64,000 nt of DNA from Gerris lacustris (GCA_951217055.1 OX578282.1:42646329-42710328), one strand, 5' to 3'. Positions 1 to 10,354 are shown, counted from the first letter of the stretch. Program-made: numbers and translations. Notes: generated by a model not told the origin, from the letters alone.

Positions 1-264
1 GATTTACCACCGATACCTATTGGTTTCCCAACCTGCGGTGATTTCGACCCTACATTAGTCAAACTTAACACCAGTCAAGAAGTCGCAGAAGATGAAAAAG
101 ACAATAGGGTTGAGTCATCGATGGTTCGTCTTATAGATCCAACTGTCAGCCCTAGTTTCGGTTCAAGATGGAAGTATAACACAAGCTCTTCTTATTCAGT
201 TACCACACCGTCTTCCTTTTACACTGCTTTTTGTCTATTAGCTATATTACTATCATCAACATAA
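1..264 (+). CDS. Terminal exon of a probable GPI-anchored cell-surface protein (partial, 87 codons)
   Basis: Frame 1 is open from the first base to TAA at 262-264, giving the last 87 residues of a protein whose upstream exons lie outside the window. The segment starts DLPPIPIGFPTCGDFDPTLV, continues with an acidic stretch (EVAEDEKDN), then a Ser/Thr-rich stretch (NTSSSYSVTTPSS), and ends in a short hydrophobic tail (FYTAFCLLAILLSST). Small residues followed by a spacer and a hydrophobic tail reaching the stop codon are the usual layout of a GPI-attachment signal, so the mature protein is probably tethered to the outer plasma membrane; a single-pass tail anchor is the alternative. NTS is a potential N-glycosylation site. 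Codon use is less AT-biased than the flanks. A 3' splice site inside the segment cannot be excluded (CATTAG near base 58). I do not recognise the family and cannot name the protein. Confidence 0.6.
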   Translation, partial: DLPPIPIGFPTCGDFDPTLVKLNTSQEVAEDEKDNRVESSMVRLIDPTVSPSFGSRWKYNTSSSYSVTTPSSFYTAFCLLAILLSST

Positions 265-1675
265 GTTATCATGTAATTTCAAAAGAAAGGAAAAAAAAAA
301 AAAATTCAAGGGCCAAAGAATGACAATATTTATATCAAATTAAGGATTGATTAAAAAGTACTCGTGTTATGACGAATAAGGAAAGATATTTGTATCTTCA
401 TACATTGTATGAAATCGTAATTCTAAAAATTAATACATCTTAGGATTATAATAAAGTTCACCCACGTTCTGATAGATGTAGGCAGTTCGTAAACGGTGTA
501 AGGAGCAGTTAAAGGAGAGTACATGTTGCTTCAAAAAAGTACTTCCTTAAAACGAAGTGCAGGTGCAGTGCGCTCCTGATGCTTACAAGCTCCCTTTGTT
601 GTGTGCAACATGGTGCGACCTATACAACCATTATGACGAGATCACCACTGCATAACCTAGAACTTCATTATGAAAACAACTATAGATGTCTATGTAATAA
701 TATAATAATATCCGTATAATACAATACGAATGTATTTTTATATATAATAGGGTTAGTTATAGGTTAGCTCTCAAGCAAGTAGCTGGCTGTGGCATTAGTG
801 GTTAGAAGCTATATAATAAGTCCGTAATTTTTAAAGTTTCATAAAATAAACAAAAGTATCGAAACAAAGTTAACAAGATAACTCATTCGTATAAAGTCAA
901 CTGAAGTCAATAAAATTTTAATTTTAAACCAAATAAATTTCTTCAAAGTTAAATGCAACACGAACTAACTCTCACACAGACGAGGGGTTGTCATAACTAA
1001 AGTTTAACATTTACTATACGGTTTTTAACGCACATATTTGTCACATTTAAAAAAAGTTCACAGCTGACTTATCCAGAGCTTTTTCAATGTTAAGTTATAG
1101 GTTTTATTATTATTTTAGTTAAGTAAATTCACTAGGTTTGTATGTTTGGATAATTTAAAGGTTCTTTAAGGTAAACACATTCTATTATAATATATCGACA
1201 ATATAATATGTATGTATGAAAATATTATTTTTCAACTAAGGTTTAGTCAGAGTTTCTTGGAATCAAATTCTATTCTCAACGCTTTTACTTTGTCTTTTAA
1301 TATTACCTGTTTTAGATGTTAATTTACCTTCCTTAAACATTTTCCATTAAAGTTCTAAAATTACCCTAACAACTTGATAGGATTTTGAGAATCGTTAAGC
1401 AGGCTAAACTTTAGTCTAGAAAAGGTTATACCTGGTGCCTTAATTACAAAAAGATTTCGGATCTAATCGGTTCGAGATACTAAAGTGAAATTAAGTTTAT
1501 ATTTGAACTTCAAATCACAAAATAGAAACGTCAAGTTTCGGTATGACTTATTTTTGATGTTTGTATTTTTAATCAGAGCGAAACTAGTGATTAGTTTGTT
1601 AACTACTCTAAAATTATTTTATCTACGATTGATACGAAATATAAACATTATATCTCTTAAGTTACCCTGACAATG
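265..1675. other. 3' UTR and downstream intergenic DNA
   Basis: No gene is recognised. An A-run lies at 291-304. AATAAA hexamers at 450-455, 845-850 and 909-914 are candidate poly(A) signals for the gene ending at 264; the first is the most likely by distance. The rest is AT-rich sequence without repeats that I can relate to other parts of the window. Confidence 0.4.
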
Positions 1676-2189
1676 TAATAGTACATTACGCGACGAGTGC
1701 GGAAAGTAGCATTTTGCATGCGAGTGTGGAGTTTGCACCCGAGCGACAGCGAGGGTGGTAAAACCACACGAGCAATGCAAAATACCGTTTTCGCACGAGT
1801 TGCGTACCGTACTTTATCTACGATTGTTATATTTAAATAATAAATACAGAAAACAATAAACTTGCTGTATGTAAGTTCGTATCTCTCTCTTGATAAAGAT
1901 GGCATTAATTCTTGAGTTGTATATTTTGCTGAGTTAATTATTTCTGGAAGAGTATTATTCTCCACATTTTCGTCAAAGTCACTTGATTCACTCATTGTTT
2001 TTCACTAAAAACTCGATATAAACAGTTAATTTAATAAAAGAACAGCAAATTAGTTTTGTTAAATGTAAACAAACTCGCTAATCGTGCGTAAAGCTGAAGA
2101 ATTCCTCTTCTTTACCGCGCTAGCGTGGTAACTCCACATACTCGCATGCAAAATGCTACTTTCCGCACTCGACGTGTAATGTACTATTA
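1676..2189 (-). mobile_element. R5 copy 1: TIR element with recombinase remnant
   Basis: The ends are inverted copies of each other: TAATAGTACATTAC at 1676-1689 and GTAATGTACTATTA at 2176-2189, with similarity running about 55 bp inward (CGAGTGCGGAAAGTAGCATT, then GCATGCGAGT). If the TIR begins at AGTACATTAC, a 2-bp AT duplication flanks it. The left end can also fold on itself: 1680-1731 pairs with about 1768-1814 (for example GAGTGTGG with CCACACGAG). The interior holds the start of a reading frame on the minus strand (separate entry). A second copy is at 20432. The superfamily is not certain. Confidence 0.7.
1846..1995 (-). pseudogene. N-terminal remnant of a tyrosine-recombinase (Crypton-like) protein
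   Basis: ATG at 1993-1995 (minus strand) opens a frame starting MSESSDFDENVENN, an acidic leader, followed by LMPSLSRERYELTYSKF and VFC. The pattern of Leu-Pro-x-x-Ser-(K/R)-x-x-Tyr-x-x-x-Tyr-x-x-F-x-x-(W/F)-C is what I associate with the N-terminal helical domain of Crypton/DUF3504-type tyrosine recombinases, which are abundant in insect genomes. The frame then runs straight into element-end sequence, so no catalytic domain (R..HxxR..Y) is present: about 50 residues survive of a protein normally several hundred long. The copy at 20.6-20.75 kb repeats the leader almost exactly, which supports a shared mobile origin. The family call rests on motif memory only; the alternative is an unrelated transposon ORF. 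Confidence 0.5.
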
Positions 2190-2480
2190 AATAATATTTT
2201 TAGTTTTAAAATTGCACAATCCTAATTTATGCCACTTAATTAGATGAATGTGCTTGTAAAAATGTTAAATGTGAAATAATCAATTTAAATATTTATGTAT
2301 ATTTCTATCAATTTAGTTCTTAAATTTAAAAAGAATCTTGATTAAAACAACGGTACTAATAGTTTAGCAATAAAAAGCGCGAATCAGTATTGTACCTAAT
2401 AAAAAATCAAGAAATTCGTAAAATATCCAGCTTCTCTGTCAATTGAACTTTTATATTTATAAAAACGATAATTAAATAAA
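2190..2480. other. Unannotated AT-rich spacer
   Basis: Nothing recognised between R5 copy 1 and R2 copy 1. Confidence 0.3.
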
Positions 2481-3103
2481 AAATCGGTCCGAGACAACTC
2501 AGACAAACTTTCTCATATATGAGTTTATAATTACTTAGCCCAGTGTTTCCATTTATTAGTTTTCAAATGTACATTTAAATATTATTGAACATTTCATCAA
2601 AATTTATCATAAAAATAACTTCTCCTGGTCGGGGAATCGAACCCGGGCTCTCTCCGTCCGCGTTTTAAGCTAATATCTCAGGAACTCGATTTTTCCCGGG
2701 AAAACGGCTTATATCGTTGGATTCGTATTCAAATGGACTACATTTTAGAATTTTTTAATCAAAATCGTCGGAACCGTTTTCGAGAAATAATTTTTTTTCA
2801 TGTTTTTTCAGAGTTTTTGGGGGGTAGCGCCCCCAAATTTAGAGCTAAAATTCATTTCTCGATTTCACCTCGGGGTATGATTTTTCTGAACATGTATGCC
2901 AAATTTCGTCAAAATCGGCCCAGTAGTTTGGGCTCCAGGCGTCTGCACAGACGACAGACAGACGACAGACGACAGACGACAGACAGACATTTTTTAAAAA
3001 CCACTTTTTTGGACTCAGGGGACCTCAAAACGTGTAAATCCATCAAAATCTCAAAATCGAATTTTCGCGCCATCACAATACTTTCTCTTTATATGAGAAA
3101 GTA
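2481..3103 (+). repeat. R2 copy 1
   Basis: The start is AATCGGTC followed by GACAACTCAGACAAACTTTC. The end is a perfect hairpin, TACTTTCTC (3079-3087) with GAGAAAGTA (3095-3103). ACTTTCTCATATA near the start (2507-2519) is the inverse of TATATGAGAAAGT at the end, so the element also has subterminal inverted repeats. The middle carries a tRNA-like segment on the minus strand, an ATTTCGTCAAAATCGG-type module (about 2902) and a GACAGAC-rich run (2947-2990). Four copies occur in the window (also 23505, 44906, 54674), which defines the boundaries. Open frames through it are repeat shadows. Confidence 0.8.
2623..2685 (-). other. tRNA-like segment with pol III box A/B in R2
   Basis: Read on the minus strand, GGGTTCGATTCC (2633-2644) matches box B exactly and forms a T-arm with CCGGG/CCCCG flanks. 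TAGCTTAAAACG about 33 nt upstream is one mismatch from box A. TCCTG and CAGGA can pair as a shortened acceptor stem. The D and anticodon arms are not intact, so this is a tRNA-derived promoter rather than a tRNA. It is kept in copies 2 and 3 and lost in copy 4. Confidence 0.5.
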
Positions 3104-4264
3104 ATAAATCTATACATAAATTAACAAAATTAACAGGTCCTTTTCTCTTATAACGGGTTCATTTTGTAATTGATTACTATATTATTGTACGATTTACCTG
3201 ATTATTTAAATACTTTATGTAGATATATTAGAATATATCATATATAGTAGATATATATCATAATTTAACAAAGTTAAGTATGAATAATATAAATAAAAAA
3301 CATATAGAGGAAGTTTTAAAAGAAAGAGAGAAAAGGACCAACAAATAATATAATGTTCCTTTAAGTTTAAGTTTAATTTTTATTTGTGTAAGGCTCAATA
3401 GAAATCATAAGCCTAATAATTAATACTTTAAAGTAATGATATGTATATTAATATTCAAGACACTTTATATATCTTATCATTTAGTATTTAATACAAATAA
3501 AACCTATTGTACATATAATTTATTTTATGATATTAATACGCTGATAGTTCAACATGTGAATGTCAGATTGATAAATGTCAGTGTGATATTTTATACATTT
3601 TTTAAATATATGTAATTGTATGAGTGAGATAGTTTATAAAATAATATAGAACTTTTATGATTTGTGTAGATTTATCATTTTAAAAAATAAAAATCTCGTG
3701 AACAATAGTGGGAAAATAAAGAAATATACATGAGTTGAAACATCTATTTGACCTATTTGAACTCATTTTATGTTTTATTTAGTTATAGTGTCTGTTTATT
3801 ATGCTACACATTTATAAAACTGCGTGACTTCTGACAGAATCTATTGCGTGATCTTATTGACACGAGCAGTTTATTGATTACAGTAGATTACAAATGGATT
3901 ATGACGTGTACAGTAGAAATAGGCCAAGAAACAAGTGAATATACTTTGAGTGCTTAGAAAAAAAAATGAAAATAATTATGTCATTTATCTACTGTAAGGC
4001 TTATGGTAAGAAGCATCAAAAGACGATTTTAATAAAGATTAAAGATTTAATCTATTTTATTATTTAAAAATCTTTTCTGACAATACCATTTGGGTCTATT
4101 AAAAATATAGGCCTACTGGTGGATTGAATTACTAGTAAAAACAAAATAATCACAAACTAAAATAGTAAATGTATTGGAAAAATGATCACTGATTAAACCC
4201 AACCAATAAATTCAAATGTATAATAAATTTATTCTTATAAACTAAATTAGTATATTAAAATATT
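3104..4264. other. Unannotated AT-rich DNA
   Basis: No gene, repeat family member or structured RNA recognised. Several short AT-rich runs around 3230-3320. Confidence 0.3.
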
Positions 4265-4735
4265 ATGGCAATTATTGTGGCACATAGTTTCTACGCGTCC
4301 TATTGCGTATTTTAATGGCGTAATGCTTTTAAAACCCATTATTGTCTAATTTATTTAATTTCCCTCTTTTATAAATCTTTCTAAATTGTTTTGTATTTTA
4401 ACATAGATAAAAGTAAAATTTAATGAGTGCTGAGGTTGAAATTAATCTGAGGCCATCTGAAGGCTACTTTCGACAAACCATTCAAATTTCTTAATAACCA
4501 GATGTGAAAAAAAAAACTAATGGGCGCATAATGATAAAGGTAATTATAACCTACCATCCAAATTTTATTAAAATCGGACAAGTAGTTTTTAAGATTTGTT
4601 AGTTTGCAAAAATGTAAAACAACAGACACGGGGCCAAAAATGTTTTTGGTATTTTTGAAATCGGAGACATAAAGAATGTTTGTTAGTTAAAACTATCACA
4701 TAGCTTCCGTTACCTTCGGTAAGCTCGGAAGTAAA
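4265..4735 (+). repeat. R1 copy, forward, internally deleted
   Basis: It begins in the R1 5' end (GTGGCACATAG) and ends in the R1 hairpin (GCTTCCG, TTACC, GGTAA and a decayed CGGAAG) followed by an A-rich run. The length of about 470 bp against about 600 bp for full copies reflects loss of one internal monomer. It is directly followed by an inverted R1 fragment. Confidence 0.75.
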
Positions 4736-4736
4736 A

Positions 4737-4841
4737 GGAGGAAACAATTAAATAAATTGCACAATATTAAGTTATAAAAGCATAACACCAATTAAATATG
4801 TGATAGGATGCATGGAAGCTATGTGCCTCACTAACAGACTA
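4737..4841 (-). repeat. Inverted R1 5'-end fragment
   Basis: GTGATAGGATGC, GGAAGCTATGTG and ACAGACTATA are the reverse complement of the R1 5' end. Placed right after the hairpin end of the preceding R1 copy, it makes a foldback arrangement with 4265-4390. Confidence 0.65.
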
Positions 4842-6423
4842 TATTTAGTTCAGTTAAAGTGAATGAAATTTTGAAGCGAATTTTACAGTCCACTTCTTAC
4901 ATCTTTTTTACTTGAGATTAAGGTTAACGTGATGAGTGACAGCATTAACAACTTTGTAATTAGTGTCACAAACTCGTGAGGCAGAAGAGTGAGGAAGATA
5001 AATGAACTCATGTGTCAGTTTTCTCGAATTAGGAAGAAATTGCAGAATACAATTAAAAACCTTTTTTAAACATAAATTGCTTACTCTAAAAAAGTCCTTG
5101 ACTTGTCAGTTATGGAAGGGTGTGGGCCGTGGGCCCTTGTAGATGCTTTACTGCTTCTGTATAGCAAAGAGTTACTTGAGTCCTGTTAATTTTTAGGTGG
5201 AACATAGGGACGCAACCTCCATGACTCCCTATTCCGGGCAATCCTGAAGCCCTGCCAGAGCCTTAAAGAAAATATACAGACTTAGAAGAAATATAAAGAA
5301 GATGAAAAATAATTTTTTTAATACTCATTGCTCATAAAACACATATTAAGTAAAGTGTTTCTTATATGAATTGTCATAACCCCCCGCCCCGTCGCAAACT
5401 GTAATATAACGGTTTGGGTTCCAGCCCATCCTAGAAATAAAATCATGGGTGCGCCACTGAGACTGGTTGTTAATCGTATGATATGATCGTGTTTGTTTAA
5501 TCATAAAATCATAAGTCAAAAATACATATGGGCAAATAGTTTATTCTAACACCAATAAATCCATATGGATAGTTTTCCCAAGGATAATTGCATACAAAAG
5601 TACAAGAGGATGGGAACCTACCACGATATGTATGGAGGTTTAATCTGAGATGTCTTGAAACAATATTTTTTCTATCAAAACTAAGCCAGCAATAAATTAT
5701 GAATTATAAACTAAATTAATTCAAGTAATGTAACATAGAAGGTAACTAAAATAGCAAAGAAAATAGTCGATTGAATACTATAGGTTAAGTAATATAAAAA
5801 CAAAAACACATCATTCTTTTTTATAAGCAATACCGGACACTAATTCTATTTTGTTGCTATTTCTAGAATTCCATTTTTGAGTATATGTAAGATTTATTTT
5901 TTCTATTTGTTACAAGACTGAGGGAGGGTGTTTTCTTTGAGATGCTTGACCTAGAGGAAGAAAGATAGCGAGTTTGCTTTGGCCGTTATCCCATTTGGCA
6001 AAATGTCTTTTAGCTGTAAATCTAAGAGAACCCTTAAGAAAAGAGAATCTAGCGAGCGAAACTAGAATCCATTCTATGTTTTCAGAAAACGACGCTGGCT
6101 TTGAAAAACACTTCACTATCTGATTCGTAAAATGGTTGTTTTCTTCCCCTCCTTGTTATATCTAAAGCCTAAAAGCAAAGGACCTTGTAATCTCATATAT
6201 CTTGATAACACCCATGGCTTTGTCAGTAATTGTGTCGGAGTAAATGTTTTATATGAACCATAAAGTTTGAAAGTGCAGGGTTTTCTTTGCGATACATTGA
6301 TCTTATATTTTTATTATTGTATATAGATTTTATAATCGAAACAGTTATGGTGTAACATGCAGTTTACATCTGCGCAAGTTAAAATAAAATAAATTTATAA
6401 CTCTCTCTTTTAGTCTTATTATT
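4842..6423. other. Unannotated DNA with a possible hAT-type end
   Basis: No gene recognised. CATGGGTGCGCCACTG at 5444-5459 resembles the right end of hAT-type elements (inverse CAGTGGCGCACC), but I found no partner end or 8-bp duplication. A small open frame at 5910-6116 (minus) shows no recognisable protein. Confidence 0.25.
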
Positions 6424-6526
6424 GGTACTTGTTAATTAGGAGCCCTCCCTAGAAGTTAGAGGTGGTTAGAGGTGATCTCTAACCACCACTCTAACTTTTA
6501 GGGAAGGCTCCTAATTAACAAGTACC
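6424..6526. repeat. Near-perfect 103-bp palindrome (foldback)
   Basis: GGTACTTGTTAATTAGGAGC at the left is matched by its inverse ending AACAAGTACC at the right; further in, AGTTAGAGGTGGTTAGAG pairs with CTCTAACCACCACTCTAACT. Arms of about 48 bp with only a few mismatches close on a loop of about 6 nt. It abuts R3 copy 1 but is absent from R3 copy 2, so it is a separate foldback element or a hairpin-RNA source. Confidence 0.8.
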
Positions 6527-6550
6527 TAATTATTTATTAAAGAAATTATT

Positions 6551-7449
6551 GGAACGAAGTTCCTTATGGCACGTTCTGGAGCCCGGTAGTGAATTCGAAA
6601 AACAGACCTTCACAAAATCATCGTCACAAAACCAAGCGTCACGAAATCTACCGATGACGATAACTTGAGTTAAAGATGACCGTGTTAGTTGGAATTTGGT
6701 ACACATGTTTATTTTACTAATGCCCAGGCTGAGTTCGATAGACAACGTTATCCGCCCAACGTTCACACGCAACGTTCGCGTAAAAGTAAGCTTCAAATTT
6801 AAAATTGGTATTTTAGGACAAGAAAATATTCTAACTTCATCTATTTAATCAGACAAACAGGTTTTTAGTAAAACAAACCGACACTGCTATAAAGTGATAA
6901 AGATCGCTAAATATATTAAAGCGGACCTAAACGGTTAAAATAAAGAAAACAACGTTTTTACCGATATCTTCCGTTCTAACGTAACGATTTTAATAAAAAT
7001 CTTACACATCGTCTAAAGTACAATTGAAACAGGCATGTAAAATTTCAACCTGATAGAAGAAGACTTTTTTGAGTAGGGAAGAGATATATTTTATAATATT
7101 TTAAATTATTGGACGGGTAGGTAGAAAATAGTTCTATTTCCTACCAACTAAAAACATACTCTTAAACTATAAACTCATCATGATTAACTTTTTCCTCAAT
7201 ATTCAATATATATTTATAGTAAGACGCTTGCTTTAATTATACAAATAACGAATTTCTTTTAATTTTGCCTTAACTCTGCTAGGTACAAACAGTTACTTTT
7301 AATTTTATCTCATTTCTAACTCCGCCATGTATAGAATAAGTAGTTAGCAACGTATACGTACTTAGCAGTGTGATTTTATAAATTATATTTAATGAAAAAT
7401 GTAAGGAACTTCGTTCCTAGCGGGTGGCCCACGACACCACACGTATTTT
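6551..7449 (+). repeat. R3 copy 1
   Basis: The termini are inverted: GGAACGAAGTTCCTTA at 6551-6566 and TAAGGAACTTCGTTCC at 7402-7417. Conserved sequence continues a further ~30 bp (GGCCCACGACACCACACGT) to about 7449, as in copy 2 at 42347. GGAACGAAGTTCC is itself a small hairpin. The left third holds CTTGAGTTAAAGATGACCGT and CGTTATCCGCCCAACGTTC, the module reused in the chimera at 52.6 kb. No coding capacity. Confidence 0.8.
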
Positions 7450-8202
7450 TTCTTATTTATAACTGGCTAAGTATGAGTTAGACTACACTGCAAGACATTC
7501 ATGCTTTGGGCGACACAATCAATAATTCCTACAACATTAAGTAATTATAAGTGAAAAAGAGACCAAAAGATAATTTTAGAAATAAAATACAATAATATTA
7601 TGTTATTTATACAATCTATATTTACAAAATAATATGAACTAAAAACTTTTTAAAAATGAATGAAAATGATTGAACTCACAGTTACTCTATAGCGAAAAAA
7701 GAAGACAAAATCAACACTGCAGAATTATAACATTATCTTTCTTACTTCGAAACAAATGTATCTTAGTTTAACGTAACCATCTCTTTTAGCTTTCTTATTT
7801 TATTCATCCCTGCTGAATTCATATTATTTTAACAACTATTGTTAAGTATATACTTTCATTTATTACGCGATATTATCTTTTTAAAGTTCATGCTTTACAC
7901 ATTATATGCCATTTTACGTTTATCATTGATTATAACGAATAGCAGGTAGGCTGAAACTCAACATTTAGGAATCAGTTACGCCATATTTTGCCGATACGAT
8001 ATTTATTCAATAAATTTAACTTTTATTTATGTTGACAAATTAACTACAAATGGAGATATTGAGAATTCTAGGTATATGTTGTATTGGTGCCGCAAGGAGG
8101 TTCTGATAATGGAGTAGTTACTGGATTTCATACTTTATTAATTTCACTTAGTTTGTTAGATTTTGATAGATAAGGCACTGATGATAATAAGAAAAAAGAA
8201 AA
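7450..8202. other. Unannotated AT-rich DNA
   Basis: Nothing recognised. Confidence 0.3.
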
Positions 8203-8818
8203 TAGACTGCCAATTGGTGTGGCACATAGTTTCCACGCATGCTATCACGTACTTTTTGATTTTATGCTTTTACAAGCCATTATTATCTAATTTGTGTAAT
8301 TCCCCCCCCCCCCCCTTTTTTTAATCTGTCAAAATTGTTTTGATTTTTTACATACTAAATTAAAGTATCAATTATTTAGCGAAAGTTAAAGAGCGCAGAC
8401 GGTTCAAATTAATGTGGGGCTATCTGCGGGTTACTTTCGATAAACTATGTAGGTATCATACAAATCAGATAAGTACTTTTAAAGCTATAGATGTAAATAA
8501 ATGTACGTTTGTGCGCATGTGGAAAAAACAAATGAGCGCAGAAGGTTGAAAATTATAAAGGACCAACAATGAGAAAATTCTGACCTACCATACAAATTGC
8601 ATTAAAATTAGACGTGTAGTTTTTAAAATAAGTTGGTTCGCAAAAAACAGACCGACAGGCCGACCGACACACTGAAAGACAGACACGGATCAAAAAATTA
8701 TCCCTGATGTCTGAAACGGATTTCTGTCTTGGAATTTTTGAAATCGGACCTAAATTTTTTTTTGTTCTTCAGAACGATCACATAGCTTCCGTTACCTTCG
8801 GTAAGCTCGGAAGCAAAA
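8203..8818 (+). repeat. R1 copy, full length, forward
   Basis: This is the best forward reference copy. The 5' end is AGACTGCCAATTGGTGTGGC; monomer 1 (about 8390-8520) contains GCAGACGGTTCAAATTAAT; monomer 2 (about 8530-8650) contains GCAGAAGGTTGAAA; then comes a GACAGAC tract, a segment with CTGAAACGGATTTCTGTCTT, and the hairpin GCTTCCG (8785-8791) to CGGAAGC (8808-8814) with AAAA. CACATAG(C/T)TTCC occurs at both ends. A C-run of 14 lies at 8302-8315. The open frame 8707-8934 reads through the tail and is not a gene. Confidence 0.8.
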
Positions 8819-8960
8819 ATTGTTTTAAATTAAAATTACAAATAATTTACACCTTATTATATATTACCCCTCTAATGCTAAACGTTAAAACCAATTGGGT
8901 ACTTACTTTTATATCCAACCAATCAAGAGTTTAAAATAGCAAGGACAATTTTTAATATTT

Positions 8961-9302
8961 AATTTAATTTTTCTTTAAATCAAATTATAATTATCATTAA
9001 CTAGACGGAGACATACAGAGAAAAATAGACCCCCGCACCGGGACTTGAACCACGGGCCTCCTCTTATTGCCGTGAATATTTGGCTTGCTAGACTTGTAGA
9101 AAGGAGTGAAAGCTTGGATTCGGGGAATTTTTATCGGTAACGACAGAGAAAAATCATTCTCCCGTATAGCTCAGTTGGTAAGAGCGCCTGTAACGGATTA
9201 ATAAGAGGCCCCTGGTTCAAGTCCTGGTGCGGGGGTCAATTTTTCTCTGTATGTCTCCCGTAGTTCATGATATTTATAATTTGATTTAAAGTAAAATTTA
9301 AT
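8961..9302. mobile_element. Foldback element with tRNA-derived arms
   Basis: Left arm 8961-9078 and right arm 9191-9302 are inverted copies of each other. Matching blocks are CTTTAAATCAAATTATAA, GGAGACATACAGAGAAAAAT and GACCCCCGCACC with GGACTTGAACCA. Identity is roughly 85-90% by eye with a few indels. Both arms hold a tRNA 3' half with box B (GGTTCAAGTCC); only the right arm, together with the central spacer, gives a complete tRNA-like fold. This is either a foldback made from two opposed tRNA-SINE copies or an inverted duplication of a tRNA gene. Confidence 0.7.
9160..9235 (+). tRNA. tRNA-like gene or pseudogene with irregular anticodon arm
   Basis: The acceptor TCCCGTA (9160-9166) pairs over all 7 positions with TGCGGGG (9228-9234), allowing G-U. 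T8 and A9 are present. The D-arm GCTC/GAGC (9169-9172, 9182-9185) encloses AGTTGGTAA, so box A (TAGCTCAGTTGG) is perfect. The T-arm CCTGG/CCTGG with loop TTCAAGT has one T-T mismatch and gives box B GGTTCAAGTCC. The anticodon region (9187-9210) is 24 nt instead of 22 and forms no normal 5-bp stem, so no anticodon can be read. There is no T4 terminator at once, but TTTTTCTCT follows within 10 nt. Pol III transcription is plausible; a working tRNA is not. Confidence 0.5.
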
Positions 9303-10354
9303 CTTTCCGTATTATGAATACTACCTAAAACTTACTATTAAAACTTACTACTAAAAATTTGTATTTAATTTAATTATTTAAATAATTTTTATTTGTCTTA
9401 CATATTATTATTTTATCCGAAATAATCAAACAATTAACGAATAGCATACAACACACTTATATTTAAACCAACTATTTATGTAGTTTAAGAAAACAACAAT
9501 ATTTTGTTCTATTTTTAAAAAATAATCAAAAATGTTTCTAGAGAGAAAAATCTATTATTTTTCACATCCTGTTGTTGCAACCCAAGAACCCTAAAAGAAA
9601 TAATCCCTTCATAGAACCAAAAAACCTAGACCCTTCATCTCCTCACAAATGTCCTTTTTGGCAACCAACCAAAAGGAAAAATAAAGGAAAAAACAATAAT
9701 AGATAGACTCCGTTCTTCTTCTTCTTCCCACGCAGTAGATAAACCAAAAAGTATGCATTCAAATACTAAAAAAAAAACAACATAAAAACCTAAAATGTAA
9801 AATATCACATTAAGAAACGAACTACTATCTCATGTAACTTTTATTCTTTTTTCTACTTTTAGTAAAAAAACTTTTAGTACTAGTGATAATAATACTACTA
9901 GTTTATATTTGTGGAACAAAACAGAGAGAATATATAAATGTATCTTTAATACATCTTTGATTGCTTCTCTACCAAATAAAAGAGAGTAATTTCGTATGGA
10001 TAAATCTATTCGTTTTGGAGAAAGGGTTTTTTATTATTTGTATTTTTTTTTTCTTTTTCGGTTGAAACCTTACTTAAGGAAATGTTATTTTATAAGATTA
10101 AAGATTACGTAGAGTGAACATAAATAACACTTTGGAATAAATGTTATTTCCTTAGATGGAGTTTTTGGGGAGGAGAATATTTATTATGTAATTTATATAA
10201 TAGATTTTTCTTTGTAAGATTTTAGTTTTGATGCTAAATTAAAAGGGTCAAAGTTTACGTCCTAATTTCATTATTAGAAGAATTTCTCTTAGCTTTCAAT
10301 GCTATATTATTTAAAATTACAAATATTGCTAACGGAAATAGCAAAAATAGCAAA
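9303..10354. other. Unannotated AT-rich DNA
   Basis: Nothing recognised; several A- or T-rich runs. Confidence 0.3.

Noticed and set aside
2733..3104. 123-codon frame containing RRQTDDRRQT
   Set aside because: Lies entirely inside R2 copy 1; the same DNA is non-coding in the other copies.
8171..8195. CTGATGATAATAAGAAAA as another hammerhead core
   Set aside because: No stem II between the core strands and no flanking pairing.
9160..9235. A functional tRNA gene with a readable anticodon
   Set aside because: The anticodon region is two bases too long and forms no 5-bp stem, so no isotype can be assigned; kept only as tRNA-like.
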